The notes below the pieces were generated by a model. That model had not been told where the DNA came from, did no database searches, and saw nothing but the letters and a program-made list of their open reading frames with translations. Shown here in pieces: positions 8,036 to 16,551 of a stretch of 64,000 bases of DNA. Origin of the DNA: Neolewinella marina. GTDB lineage: Bacteria; Bacteroidota; Bacteroidia; Chitinophagales; Saprospiraceae. Each line of letters opens with the position of its first letter. The first letter of the stretch is position 1. The DNA lies in assembly GCF_002631205.1 (NCBI RefSeq), contig NZ_PDLO01000007.1, positions 62,001 to 126,000 on the forward strand, given 5' to 3'. The position numbers and the translations under genes were made by a program.

Positions 8036-8775
8036 GCCGCAATCCGTTCCGGCGGCCCTTCCCGGAGCGACCCTTTGGTCGCGCGGTCGTCATCGGCCAC
8101 GGCCGCACCGCGCTCTTCGTTTTTCTGGCCCTCCTCTTTCTGTTGCCGGTGCTGCCGGCCCTGATGTACGGTACCGTCGTCTTCCTCATTGCCGTGGCCT
8201 ACCACCAGCTTACGGAACGGCTCGGGGTGGGGCGCACCGGCCCGCGCTGGACCCTGGCGCGCTGGACACTCGACCAGGCCGTGCTGTTGCTGCTGGTGTC
8301 GGTGGCCAGTTTCCTGGTGTATAATGCGACGGTCGACTGGAGCGTCCTGAACCTCCGCGTACTGCTATACATCACGGTGCCTACGGTAGTGGTGGGCCTG
8401 CTGCCGATCGTGATCAGCGGAATTGCGGTTCAGTTGCGGGCGGAAGGGGAGCACCAGCGGCTGGCGGGCCGGGTGCAACTGTCCAAGTTGGGCGCCGGGG
8501 CGGAAGACTGCGACATCACCTTCGCCGTACGCCGCCCCGGCGGCGGTACGGTGCTGCACTATCGCGATTCCCCTCCACAAGCCATGACGGAGCGATCGCT
8601 GGAAGGCGTCGTGGACCAGCCCGGAGGAGCCGGGCTCGTGCGCTGTCACCGCGATTATCTGGTGAACCTGCGGTGCATCGTCGGAGTGACGGCCGATGCC
8701 CAGGGGCTGCGGCTCAGTGTGGGCCCGACCGGTGAAACCGTACCCGTGGCTCCGGCCTACTTCCGGGCCATCTGA
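8029..8775 (+). CDS. Membrane-anchored LytTR-type transcription regulator
   Basis: The 248-residue protein begins at the ATG at 8029 inside the end of the preceding gene. The N-terminal half has about four hydrophobic segments (residues 20-135). The C-terminal 95 residues are a LytTR DNA-binding domain: a strand-rich segment, then LVRCHRDYLVNLRCIVGV, the characteristic H-R-x-Y-L-V-N motif, and a final VPVAPAYFRAI. No receiver domain is present, so the signal is presumably sensed through the membrane part. This architecture is frequent in Bacteroidota, where targets are mostly unknown. The overlap with the upstream hypothetical gene points to a two-gene operon. The 3' end overlaps the convergent TMEM220 gene by 19 nt. 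Confidence 0.85.
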   Translation: MLSRNPFRRPFPERPFGRAVVIGHGRTALFVFLALLFLLPVLPALMYGTVVFLIAVAYHQLTERLGVGRTGPRWTLARWTLDQAVLLLLVSVASFLVYNATVDWSVLNLRVLLYITVPTVVVGLLPIVISGIAVQLRAEGEHQRLAGRVQLSKLGAGAEDCDITFAVRRPGGGTVLHYRDSPPQAMTERSLEGVVDQPGGAGLVRCHRDYLVNLRCIVGVTADAQGLRLSVGPTGETVPVAPAYFRAI

Positions 8776-9134
8776 AGCCGGTGGCAGGCGGTGACCCAGG
8801 CGTAGCCGCCCAGCGTCAGGGTGCAGAGGAGAAGGCCGAAGAACTCTCGGGTGAGCTCGATGTGGGGGGATTCCGCCTTCATCTGTCCGGCAATGGTGGG
8901 CATGCCGTCGTTGATCCAGGACACCAGGTCGGGCACCAGGCTCCCCATCCACACCGCCGCGGCCGTCAGGGCGATGAAAATGAGCAGGCGCGGCGGCTGG
9001 CCCAGGGCGGTCCAGCCGGCCACCAGGGCCACCGAACCGTACATGATTACCCAAAAGAGCCAGTCGGGGTCGTTGAGTTGCCAATAGGCGAATAGAAGGA
9101 AAAGGACCGCTACGAGGAGGTGGAAATATTTCAT
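8757..9134 (-). CDS. TMEM220-family membrane protein
   Basis: A 125-residue integral membrane protein with four predicted transmembrane helices. The first helix is followed by YWQLNDPDWLFWVIMYG, the signature of the transmembrane 220 family found in animals and in Bacteroidota and other bacteria. No biochemical function is known. The start (ATG, 9132-9134) is 27 bp from the divergently transcribed aldo/keto reductase gene, and its 3' end overlaps the LytTR gene. Confidence 0.85.
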   Translation of the reverse strand: MKYFHLLVAVLFLLFAYWQLNDPDWLFWVIMYGSVALVAGWTALGQPPRLLIFIALTAAAVWMGSLVPDLVSWINDGMPTIAGQMKAESPHIELTREFFGLLLCTLTLGGYAWVTACHRLQMARK

Positions 9135-9161
9135 GTCAGTACGTTAGCGTAAAATTACGCC
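9135..9161. promoter_or_regulatory. 27-bp divergent control region
   Basis: Both neighbouring start codons point outward from this 27-bp gap. It holds a near-symmetric element GCGTAA-AA-TTACGC (9147-9160). TAAAATTA on the plus strand and TAATTTTA on the minus strand are imperfect -7 boxes. With so little room the two promoters must overlap each other or the coding regions. Confidence 0.35.
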
Positions 9162-10073
9162 ATGAACATAGCCCAACGAAAATTAAGTCCCGAGGGACCC
9201 CAGTTGTCCGAAATCGTCGCCGGTACCATGACCTGGGGCGTCTGGGGCAGCGATTACGACGCCGTTACCATGGCCGACCTGATCGGCCACTGCGTCGACC
9301 TGGGCATCACCACCTTCGACCACGCCGACATTTACGGCCACTACACCACCGAGGAAGCCTTCGGTACGGCCCTGAAGCAACACAGCAGCAGCGTGCGCAG
9401 CCAGATCCAGCTGGTCACCAAATGCGGCATCCAACTCGTGACCGGCAACCGCCCCGAAAACCGGGTGGCCCACTACAACAGCAGCAAGGAACACATCATC
9501 GCCTCGGCCGAACGCAGCCTGCGGAAACTCCAGACCGACTACCTGGACTTGCTCCTCATTCACCGCCCGGACCCCCTGATGGATCCCACGGAAATCGCCG
9601 CGGCCTTCGCCGAACTGAAAGCGGCCGGCAAGGTGCTCCACTTTGGGGTGAGCAACTTCACCACCAGCCAGTTCGACCTCCTGCGGTCCGAAACCGAACT
9701 GGTGACCAACCAGGTAGAATGCCACCCCCTGCACACCGCCCCCCTGTTCGACGGTACCTACGACCAGTGCCAGGCGCACAGCCTGCGGCCCATGGTGTGG
9801 AGCCCGCTGGGCGGGAACGAATACTTCAAGGGGGAAGGCACCAAGGTGCTCCGGCTGCGCGACAAGGTGAGGGAGATCGGCGAGAAATACGGCGTCGACG
9901 AAGACGTAATCCTGCTGGCCTGGTGCCGCAAGCATCCCACGAACCCGGTGCCCGTCATCGGAACCACCAAGAAGCACCGCATCACCCGCTCGCTCAAGGC
10001 CCTCAGCATCGACCTGGAGCGGCAGGAATGGTTCGAGATCCTGGAAGCCGGCCGCGGCCACGAAGTCGCCTGA
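9162..10073 (+). CDS. Aldo/keto reductase (YdhF-like)
   Basis: This 303-residue protein is a complete aldo/keto reductase TIM barrel. The catalytic tetrad is visible as D53 and Y58 (FDHADIYG), K87 (VTKCGI) and H134 (LLIHRPDPL). The strand GKVLHFGVSNF and the NADPH-binding PVIGTTKKHRI near the C-terminus complete the family pattern. Together with the HRPDPLMDPTEIAAAF segment these place it with the E. coli YdhF group of predicted oxidoreductases. It should reduce a carbonyl compound with NADPH in the cytoplasm; the substrate is unknown. It stands alone and faces a convergent metallophosphoesterase gene. Confidence 0.92.
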   Translation: MNIAQRKLSPEGPQLSEIVAGTMTWGVWGSDYDAVTMADLIGHCVDLGITTFDHADIYGHYTTEEAFGTALKQHSSSVRSQIQLVTKCGIQLVTGNRPENRVAHYNSSKEHIIASAERSLRKLQTDYLDLLLIHRPDPLMDPTEIAAAFAELKAAGKVLHFGVSNFTTSQFDLLRSETELVTNQVECHPLHTAPLFDGTYDQCQAHSLRPMVWSPLGGNEYFKGEGTKVLRLRDKVREIGEKYGVDEDVILLAWCRKHPTNPVPVIGTTKKHRITRSLKALSIDLERQEWFEILEAGRGHEVA

Positions 10074-10109
10074 TCCGGGCAGCTTTCATAAAGCGAAAAC
10101 CGTAAATTC

Positions 10110-11336
10110 CTAGGCCCTGCGCAGGGTCAGCACCGTCACCTCCGGCAGGATGCCCACCCGGCCGGGGTAGCCGAGGAAGCCGAGCCCCCGGTTCACGTAC
10201 AGGCTCTGCCGCCCCTGTCGGTAGAGGCCGGCCCACTGCTCGTAGATGTACTGGGAGGGCGACCAGCGGAAACCGGGGATCTCCACGCCGAACTGGAAGC
10301 CGTGGGTGTGGCCGCTGAGGGTGAGGTCGATGTCGGGAAAGTCCGGCCGCACCAGGGCATCCCAACTGGTGGGGTCGTGGCTGAGCAGCACCTTGCAGTC
10401 GCAGTCGTCGGTACCGGCGGCGGCCTTTTCCAGGTTGCCGTACTTGGGGAAGCGCATGACGGCCGACCAGTTCTCGATGCCGATGAGTCCGAGGCGGTGA
10501 CCATTGATGTCGATCTTGCGGTGCTCGTCGCGCAGCAGGTCCCAGCCCAGGCGGGCGTGGATGTCGTAGAGCTGTTCCAGGTTGGCCACGCGGGCCGCTT
10601 CATCTTCCCAGTCGACGTAGTCGCCGTAATCGTGGTTGCCCAGGATGCTGTACACCCCGTACTTACCCCGGACCTCCTTGAAGATGTCGACGTAGGGCAG
10701 CATCTCCTCGGCGCGGTTGTTCACCAGGTCACCGGTGAAGACTACCAGGTCGCCCTCCTCCCGGTTGATCATTTCCACGGCGTCGTAGAGGGGAGTGGTG
10801 CGGGTCCAGCTGCCGGAGTGCATGTCGCTGATCTGTACGATGCGCAGCCCCTCCAGGCCGGCGGGGAGGTTCTCTACCGGCACGTCGGCCGCGAAGCGGC
10901 GGTAGCGGTAGGCGTTGCGCACCATGCCATAGGTCAGGGTGACCAGGGGCACGCCGCCGGCCATGAGGGCGGCCTGGCTCAGGAACCGAGAGCGGCCGGT
11001 GTCCCGCTCGGTAACCGGGCTGAGGCGGTTCACCACCCAGCCGAACGCTCGCCGCAGTTCATCGATCAGCAGGAAGAGGACAATGGGCACCTTGCTGAAG
11101 TAGAGAATGAAGACCCCGGCCCGCCCGTAGGTCTGCAGGTCGCGCGGCCAGTTGTCGTTCCAGTCGAAGACATTGGCCAGCAAGAAGGCCAGTGCCGCGG
11201 CCGTTAGCGACCAGTACACCACGTACCCCGCCAGCCGTATCTTTCGCGGATAGCGGCTCAACCAGGCGCGCAGGGCGACAAAGGCGTAGCCATCCAGGAA
11301 CAGCATGGTGGCCAGCAAAAAAATGAGTCTCGACAT
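10110..11336 (-). CDS. Membrane-anchored calcineurin-like metallophosphoesterase
   Basis: The 408-residue protein starts with three or four transmembrane helices (residues 1-115), then a linker with a further hydrophobic stretch, and ends in a metallophosphoesterase domain from about residue 165. All metal-binding motifs are present: VQISDMHSG, VFTGDLVNN, LGNHDYGDY, LLSHDPTS and SGHTHGFQ. This layout matches the YkuE/YaeI-like group, several members of which act on lipid-linked phosphates such as UDP-diacylglucosamine, although the substrate here is inferred at best. It converges on the aldo/keto reductase gene with a 36-bp gap holding a small GCTTT-CAT-AAAGC hairpin. Confidence 0.9.
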   Translation of the reverse strand: MSRLIFLLATMLFLDGYAFVALRAWLSRYPRKIRLAGYVVYWSLTAAALAFLLANVFDWNDNWPRDLQTYGRAGVFILYFSKVPIVLFLLIDELRRAFGWVVNRLSPVTERDTGRSRFLSQAALMAGGVPLVTLTYGMVRNAYRYRRFAADVPVENLPAGLEGLRIVQISDMHSGSWTRTTPLYDAVEMINREEGDLVVFTGDLVNNRAEEMLPYVDIFKEVRGKYGVYSILGNHDYGDYVDWEDEAARVANLEQLYDIHARLGWDLLRDEHRKIDINGHRLGLIGIENWSAVMRFPKYGNLEKAAAGTDDCDCKVLLSHDPTSWDALVRPDFPDIDLTLSGHTHGFQFGVEIPGFRWSPSQYIYEQWAGLYRQGRQSLYVNRGLGFLGYPGRVGILPEVTVLTLRRA

Positions 11337-11430
11337 GCTGCCCTAAACGTTCCCGCCCGGAAAAAGATGTCGCCGGGTGCAACCGCCATCAGCCGCCCTC
11401 GTCTCTTTCGACCAAACCACCACTACTACC

Positions 11431-12174
11431 ATGAAAATCCTCCTGTCCTCGCTTTTTTTCCTCCTGCTCACCTCCCTGTCCGCCCAGGTGGAAGTCAACA
11501 ACGGCAGCTGGTTCTCCGGCCGCAACCGGGTGGAGGGCAACGGCGAGCTGGAAACCCAGTCGCGCAACCTCGACGGCTTCACCGGGGTGCACACCTGCTG
11601 TTCCTTCAAGGTCGAGCTGACGCAGAGCCGCGATTTCGGCGTGAAGGTTGAAGCGGAAAGCAACCTCCAGGAATTCATTGAAACCCGGGTGATCGGCAAC
11701 ACCCTCCACATCCGCTTCACCGACGACGCCAACTTCAAATCCAAGCGGGACATCCGCGTCTACGTGTCCCTGCCCCGCCTCGAAGCTGTGGATGCCTCGA
11801 GCAGTGCGCGGGTAACGGGCAAGACCCCCTTTACGGGGGAGGACCTGGCCCTGGACGTCAGCAGCTCCGCGACAATTGAGCTGGACTTCACCGGCCAGCG
11901 GGTCGACCTGGACGCGAGCAGCTCCGGTCGCATCACCGTGGGCGGCTCGGCCTCCCGGGTAACCGCCGACGCCAGCAGCGCCAGCACCATTGACGCCGCC
12001 GCCCTGAAGGCTGAAGATGCCGTGGCCGACGTCAGCAGTGCCGCCAGCGTCAACGTCCACGTGACCAACAGCCTGCGCGCCGACGCCAGCTCGGCCGGGG
12101 TGGTGCGCTACGGCGGCAATCCCCGCGACGTGGTGGCCGATACCAGCAGCGCCGGCCGCGTCAGAAGCAATTAA
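11431..12174 (+). CDS. Secreted head-GIN (DUF2807) domain protein
   Basis: From MKILLSSLFFLLL the product has 247 residues; an upstream in-frame GTG or ATG would spoil the signal peptide. The DUF2807 domain is built of repeated short strands. The motif D-[AV]-S-S recurs about seven times between residues 120 and 245 (DASSSARV, DVSSSATI, DASSSGRI, DASSASTI and so on), giving a right-handed beta-helix like bactofilin-type adhesins. Such proteins are exported and are thought to be surface or periplasmic structural proteins. The stop overlaps the end of the convergent priA gene by 4 nt. Confidence 0.85.
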   Translation: MKILLSSLFFLLLTSLSAQVEVNNGSWFSGRNRVEGNGELETQSRNLDGFTGVHTCCSFKVELTQSRDFGVKVEAESNLQEFIETRVIGNTLHIRFTDDANFKSKRDIRVYVSLPRLEAVDASSSARVTGKTPFTGEDLALDVSSSATIELDFTGQRVDLDASSSGRITVGGSASRVTADASSASTIDAAALKAEDAVADVSSAASVNVHVTNSLRADASSAGVVRYGGNPRDVVADTSSAGRVRSN

Positions 12175-14645
12175 TAGGGGTCAACGTCTACGACGATCCG
12201 CACCCCGCTCAGCCCTTTCTGGGTCGCCAGTTGGGCGGAAGCCCGCCGGATAATCTCCTTCACCCGCTGTCCCTCCGCCGGGGCGGCGGAGTAGCGGATC
12301 ACCATGTCCTGGAGGTAGTAGGTGCGCAGCCGCGCCACGCTGGGCTCGAAGGGCCCCTCCAGGCGGTCGCCCAGGGCGTGCGCCAGCCATTTGCCCAGCA
12401 GTTTGGCCCCCTCCTCGGCGGTGGCCCGGCGGGGGTGGCGCAGCTGGATGCGGATCATGCGGCCGTAGGGCGGGAAGCGGTGCTGCTGTCGGTTGCGGGC
12501 CTCCCGCTGGATGAAGTTGTCGTAGTCGGCCGCCAGCACGTCGGTGAGTACCGGATGGCTGCCCTCGTGGGCCTGGATCACCACCCGCCCCTGTCGGTCG
12601 CGGCGGCCGGCCCGACCGGCCACCTGCAGCATGAGCTGGAAGGCGCGCTCGTCGGCGCGAAAGTCCGGGAAGCGCAGCAGCTGGTCGGCGCTGATCACGC
12701 CCACCAGTCCTACCCGTTCGAAGTCGAGCCCTTTGGTCACCATCTGGGTGCCCACCAGGATGTCGAGTTCGCCCACCTCGAACTGGTCGATCAGCTTACC
12801 GAGGGCGTGCTTGCCGCGGGTGGTGTCCAGGTCCATGCGGGCGATGCGCGCTTCCGGGAGGAAGATCTTCAGCTCGTCCTCGATCTTTTCGGTGCCCGTT
12901 CCGCTGAGCTTGAGCTGCACCTCCCCGCAGGCCGGGCAGTGCTCGGGTGGGGGAGTGGCGTAGCCGCAGCAGTGGCAGCGCAGGCGGTGCTGGAACTTGT
13001 GGTAGGTGAGGCTTACGTCGCAGTTCAGGCACTCTACCGTCCATTCGCAGGTGGGGCAGAAGTACACCGGCGCGAATCCCCGGCGGTTCTGGAAGAGGAT
13101 GACCTGCTCCCCCCGCTCGATCGTCTGCCGCATGGCGGTGAGCAGGGTAGGGGTGAAGAAGGGGTGGTGACTGCCCTTCTCGTCGGTCTCCCGGCTGTCG
13201 GCCACTACGATCTCCGGCAGGGCCGTTCCGCCGAACCGCTCGGTCATGGTCACCAGTCTGTACTTGCCGCTGCGGGCGTTCTCCCAGCTTTCCAGGCTCG
13301 GCGTGGCGCTGCCCAGGAGGGCGCGGGCCCCGTGCTGCCGGGCCAGGTAGAGGGCCACGTCGCGGCCGTTGTAGCGGGGGTTGGGGTCGTGCTGCTTGAA
13401 GGAAGGATCGTGCTCCTCGTCGACCACCACTAGCCCCAGTTGGGTGAAGGGCAGAAAGAGGGCGGAACGCGGCCCCACGACCGAAGTCTTGCCGGAGAGT
13501 ACGGCCTTCCAGATCTCCACCCGCTCCATGTTGTTCAGCCGGCTGTGGTAGACCATGATGCGGTCGCCGAGCACCCGCTGCAGCCGCTTAATGATCTGCC
13601 CCGTCAGGGCAATCTCCGGCAGCAGGTACAGCACCTGCCGCCCCGCGTTGATCACCTCCTGCATCAGCTCTAGGTAGACGCGGGTCTTGCCCGAGCCGGT
13701 TACGCCGTGGAGCAGGGCGGCCTTGCCCTCGGCGTGGAACCCGCGCACCGCGCCCAGGGCCTCCACCTGTTGCGGGCTCAGGGGGCCGGGCTCGGCCACC
13801 GCCTCCTCGCCGCCGATGCGGCTGATCTCCCGGTCGTAGAACTCGAAGATCTCCTTCTTGACCATCGCCTTCAGCACCGCGTCGGATGCCCCGGTGCGCT
13901 TCGACAGGTCGGCGCGGCGCACGTAGGGTTGGGTGCGGCTGTACTGCATGTATTCCAGCAGGACGGCCGTCTGCTTTTCGGAGCGGGCCACCAGGTCGAA
14001 GGCCGCAATGCGTTCGGCCTCGGTGCGGCAGGCCGGACCGAAGCGGACGCACTTCACCTCCAGGGCCTTGTAGGGGTCCACGAAGTTCTCCTTGGGCAGG
14101 ATGATGTGGCGGTCGAGCAGGCTGCGGATGACCGGGTAAACGGTTTTCCGCTGGAGGATGTCGCGGATGTCCTTCAGCGACAGCTCCGACTGCAGCGTCA
14201 GCGCCTCCACCACCAGGTATTCGTCCTCGTTCAGGTCGGGAATGTCGTCGCTGAACAGGGGGCCCAGGGTGATGATGGTCTCACTGGCCATCTTCAGGTG
14301 GCTGGGCAGGCCGGCGGTCATCACCTCGCCCAGGGTGCAGCAGTAGTAGTCGGCCATCCAGTCCCACAGCTCCAGCTGTTGCCGCGTCAGCAGGGGCTCC
14401 ACGTCGATCACGCTGAGGATGGGGCGGGTTTTGAAGCCAGGGGGGGTGCCGTGGAGGCGGCGCACGATGCCCGCGTAGTGTTTGTTGCGGCTGAACTGCA
14501 CTTCCACCCGCTGCCCCTCGCGCAATCCGCCCACGTATTCTTCGGGTACCGAGTAGGTGTAGGTCTGGGCCAGGGCCAGGGGCAGCACCACGTCGGCGTA
14601 CACCGTGCCACTGTCTACCGTATGCGAATCTGCGCTGCGCGTCAC
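12171..14645 (-). CDS. priA: Primosomal replication restart helicase PriA
   Basis: The 824-residue product is full length for PriA. An N-terminal 3'-DNA-binding domain (DVVLPLALAQTYTYSVP) is followed by a winged-helix region. The superfamily 2 helicase core has Walker A GVTGSGKT, the DEEH box in VVDEEHDPSFKQ and motif VI GRAGRRDRQGRV. Nine cysteines between the helicase lobes (PTCEWTVECLNC, then RCHCCGY and HCPACGE) bind the two structural zinc ions. PriA reloads the replicative helicase at stalled forks. The start is a GTG at 14643-14645. A perfect TATATTTG -7 box lies on the minus strand 25 nt upstream. No priB or priC is visible here. Confidence 0.96.
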   Translation of the reverse strand: MTRSADSHTVDSGTVYADVVLPLALAQTYTYSVPEEYVGGLREGQRVEVQFSRNKHYAGIVRRLHGTPPGFKTRPILSVIDVEPLLTRQQLELWDWMADYYCCTLGEVMTAGLPSHLKMASETIITLGPLFSDDIPDLNEDEYLVVEALTLQSELSLKDIRDILQRKTVYPVIRSLLDRHIILPKENFVDPYKALEVKCVRFGPACRTEAERIAAFDLVARSEKQTAVLLEYMQYSRTQPYVRRADLSKRTGASDAVLKAMVKKEIFEFYDREISRIGGEEAVAEPGPLSPQQVEALGAVRGFHAEGKAALLHGVTGSGKTRVYLELMQEVINAGRQVLYLLPEIALTGQIIKRLQRVLGDRIMVYHSRLNNMERVEIWKAVLSGKTSVVGPRSALFLPFTQLGLVVVDEEHDPSFKQHDPNPRYNGRDVALYLARQHGARALLGSATPSLESWENARSGKYRLVTMTERFGGTALPEIVVADSRETDEKGSHHPFFTPTLLTAMRQTIERGEQVILFQNRRGFAPVYFCPTCEWTVECLNCDVSLTYHKFQHRLRCHCCGYATPPPEHCPACGEVQLKLSGTGTEKIEDELKIFLPEARIARMDLDTTRGKHALGKLIDQFEVGELDILVGTQMVTKGLDFERVGLVGVISADQLLRFPDFRADERAFQLMLQVAGRAGRRDRQGRVVIQAHEGSHPVLTDVLAADYDNFIQREARNRQQHRFPPYGRMIRIQLRHPRRATAEEGAKLLGKWLAHALGDRLEGPFEPSVARLRTYYLQDMVIRYSAAPAEGQRVKEIIRRASAQLATQKGLSGVRIVVDVDPY

Positions 14646-14670
14646 TGGGTTAAGTTAAAATAATTTGTTG

Positions 14671-14678
14671 CAAATATA
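14671..14678 (-). promoter_or_regulatory. -7 box of the priA promoter
   Basis: On the minus strand this reads TATATTTG, an exact match to TAnnTTTG, 25 nt from the priA GTG. A matching TTG at -33 was not found at the usual spacing. Confidence 0.45.
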
Positions 14679-14691
14679 GCACAAGCTCTCC

Positions 14692-14715
14692 GGGGCGGCG
14701 GCGCGCGGGTGCCGG
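14692..14715 (+). repeat. Copy 1 of a 24-bp intergenic element
   Basis: These 24 bases recur at 36711-36734 with one mismatch; the shared core includes GCGCGGGTGCCGG. Both copies are intergenic. This one lies between the priA promoter and the DUF4407 gene. Confidence 0.5.
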
Positions 14716-14850
14716 GAATTTCGCGGAGCCGTTCCGGCCGGGGGGGAGCCCGTCCGCGGATTACTAGCATTTATCCAATAAAGCGGGGAGGTGGTGGGGT
14801 AGGCCCCTAGTTTAGGGATTCCATCGTCCACCCTCCAATCCCCGTTTACC

Positions 14851-15960
14851 GTGAACCACCTCAAAGCTTTTTTCCTCTTTTGCTCCGGCGTCGACCTGCG
14901 TACCCTGGAGCGCGTCCCGACCGACGAGAACAAGTACCTGGGCATCGGTGGCACCATCCTGTTTACCGGCATCATGGCCTTCCTGTCGGCGGGCTACGCC
15001 ATGTACACCATTTTCGACAGCTACTGGCTGGCGGCGGGCTTCGGACTGCTGTGGGGACTGATGATCTTCAACCTGGACCGCTATATCGTATCCAGCATGA
15101 AGAGCGGGCGGGGCTTTTTCCGCAACGTGCTGGTGGCCCTGCCCCGCATCGGCATGACGGTGCTGCTGGCCATCGTCATCGCCAAGCCACTGGAATTGAA
15201 AATCTTTGAAAAGGAGATCGACGCCGAATTGGTCGTTATGGAGCAGGAGGTCTTCCAGACCCAGGAAGACCGCATCCGTGGCCGCTACGCCGAGCGGATG
15301 GCGGCTTACGAGGCCGATCTGGCCACCCTGGAGGCAGAGCTGACCGAAAAAGTTATCGCCCGCGACGCCGCCGCGGCCGCCGCCCTGGCCGAGGCCGACG
15401 GTACTGGAGGATCCGGCATCCGCAACATGGGGCCGATCTACCGCGCCAAGCAGGATCGCGCGGCCGCCGCCCAGGCCGAACTGGAGGCCACCCGCCTCAC
15501 CCACCTGCCCCGGCGGGACGCTGCCCAGTCCGAAATCGCCGGACTGCGGGCCACCATCGACCGGGAGATTGCGGAACTCGACCGCGGCCAGTACGGTGGG
15601 CTTGCCGCCCGCATCGCCGCCCTGGACCGCCTCAGCCAGGGCAGCCGGGCCATCGCCCTGGCCGTCCTGTTCGTCAACCTGCTGTTCATTGCCATCGAGA
15701 CGGCCCCCATCTTTACCAAACTCATTGCCCCCGCTGGCCCCTACGATTACGTTATGGCGGAATACGAACAGGGTTTTGAGGTAGCGGCAAAGGACACCAT
15801 GACGGTCCGGGCCACCGACCTGAAGAACCGCATCCGCTACCATACGGAGGTGGGCGTGTACCGGACCACCGCCGACATCGCGGCGAAGAAGGCGGAGATC
15901 GACGCCGACCTGCGCCGGCGGCGGGAAGAGCTGGGGGCGGGAGATTTTGGCCTCGGATAG
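14851..15960 (+). CDS. DUF4407 membrane protein
   Basis: The product has 369 residues, starting at a GTG at 14851. Two transmembrane helices (about residues 30-80) and a third (100-120) lead into a long charged helical segment (130-265) that is probably a coiled coil, followed by another membrane helix (about 268-290) and a C-terminal tail rich in K, R and E. FNLDRYIVSSMK and VALPRIGMTVLLAIVIAKPLE, split across the third helix, are typical of DUF4407. The family is confined largely to Bacteroidota and Actinobacteria and has no known function; the shape suggests a mechanosensing or scaffolding membrane protein, which is inference. It is followed after 21 bp by folA. Confidence 0.88.
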   Translation: MNHLKAFFLFCSGVDLRTLERVPTDENKYLGIGGTILFTGIMAFLSAGYAMYTIFDSYWLAAGFGLLWGLMIFNLDRYIVSSMKSGRGFFRNVLVALPRIGMTVLLAIVIAKPLELKIFEKEIDAELVVMEQEVFQTQEDRIRGRYAERMAAYEADLATLEAELTEKVIARDAAAAAALAEADGTGGSGIRNMGPIYRAKQDRAAAAQAELEATRLTHLPRRDAAQSEIAGLRATIDREIAELDRGQYGGLAARIAALDRLSQGSRAIALAVLFVNLLFIAIETAPIFTKLIAPAGPYDYVMAEYEQGFEVAAKDTMTVRATDLKNRIRYHTEVGVYRTTADIAAKKAEIDADLRRRREELGAGDFGLG

Positions 15961-15981
15961 AATGCGGCGTACCTTCCCGCC

Positions 15982-16476
15982 ATGCAACTTTCCGCCATCG
16001 TAGCTACCGACCGCCTGGGCACCATCGGCAAGGACGGGGAGATCCCCTGGTACCTGCCGGCCGACCTGAAATTCTTCAAGCGGATCACCTCCGGCCACCC
16101 CGTCATCATGGGGCGCAAGACCTTCCGCAGCATCGGACGGCCCCTGCCCAATCGCACCAACATCGTGCTCACCCGTGACCCCTTCTTCACCGCCACGGGC
16201 ACCGTGGTGGTACACAGCCTGCGGGAGGCACTCGGGCATCCGGCGGTCACCGAATCCCCCGAAACCTTCATCATTGGCGGCGGGGAGTTGTACCGGGCGG
16301 CCCTGCCCCTGACCACCACCGTTTACCGCACCATTGTCGACACTGAGGTAGCCGACGGCGATGCCTTCTTTCCCGGACTGCCCGCCGAGGAATGGCGGGA
16401 GGTATGGAGCGAGGCCCACCGCCCCGACCGGAAGAACGAATACGCCTTCCGCTTCAGCCGCCTGGTGAGAAAATAA
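15982..16476 (+). CDS. folA: Dihydrofolate reductase
   Basis: The 164-residue protein is a standard bacterial DHFR. It begins QLSAIVATDRLGTIGKDGEIPWYLPADLKFF (written here as consecutive motifs AIVATD, IGKDGEIPW and LPADLKFF), with the Met20-like loop and the active-site acidic residue D in LPADLKFF. MGRKTFRSIGRPLPNR binds NADPH, and FIIGGGELYRAALP is the conserved glycine loop. It makes tetrahydrofolate for thymidylate and purine synthesis. The gene lies 21 bp behind the DUF4407 gene but has its own TACCTTCC box 4 nt before the ATG. No thyA is visible in the window. Confidence 0.96.
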   Translation: MQLSAIVATDRLGTIGKDGEIPWYLPADLKFFKRITSGHPVIMGRKTFRSIGRPLPNRTNIVLTRDPFFTATGTVVVHSLREALGHPAVTESPETFIIGGGELYRAALPLTTTVYRTIVDTEVADGDAFFPGLPAEEWREVWSEAHRPDRKNEYAFRFSRLVRK

Positions 16477-16485
16477 AACAAAAAG

Positions 16486-16533
16486 TTGCAAGTTATCGCG
16501 AAAAGGCGTTATTTATGTCAAATTGTTTGACAT
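16486..16533 (+). promoter_or_regulatory. Promoter and palindromic operator of the DUF2851 gene
   Basis: TTG at 16486-16488 and TATTTATG at 16510-16517 are 21 nt apart, fitting the Bacteroidota promoter pattern with one mismatch. A perfect 8-bp inverted repeat with a 3-nt centre, ATGTCAAA-TTG-TTTGACAT (16515-16533), overlaps the -7 box and start site, where a repressor would block transcription. Its half-site TGTCAAAT recurs in the sigma/XRE region at 34447 and 34572. Confidence 0.5.
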
Positions 16534-16551
16534 TGGTAACCACTTTGAGCG

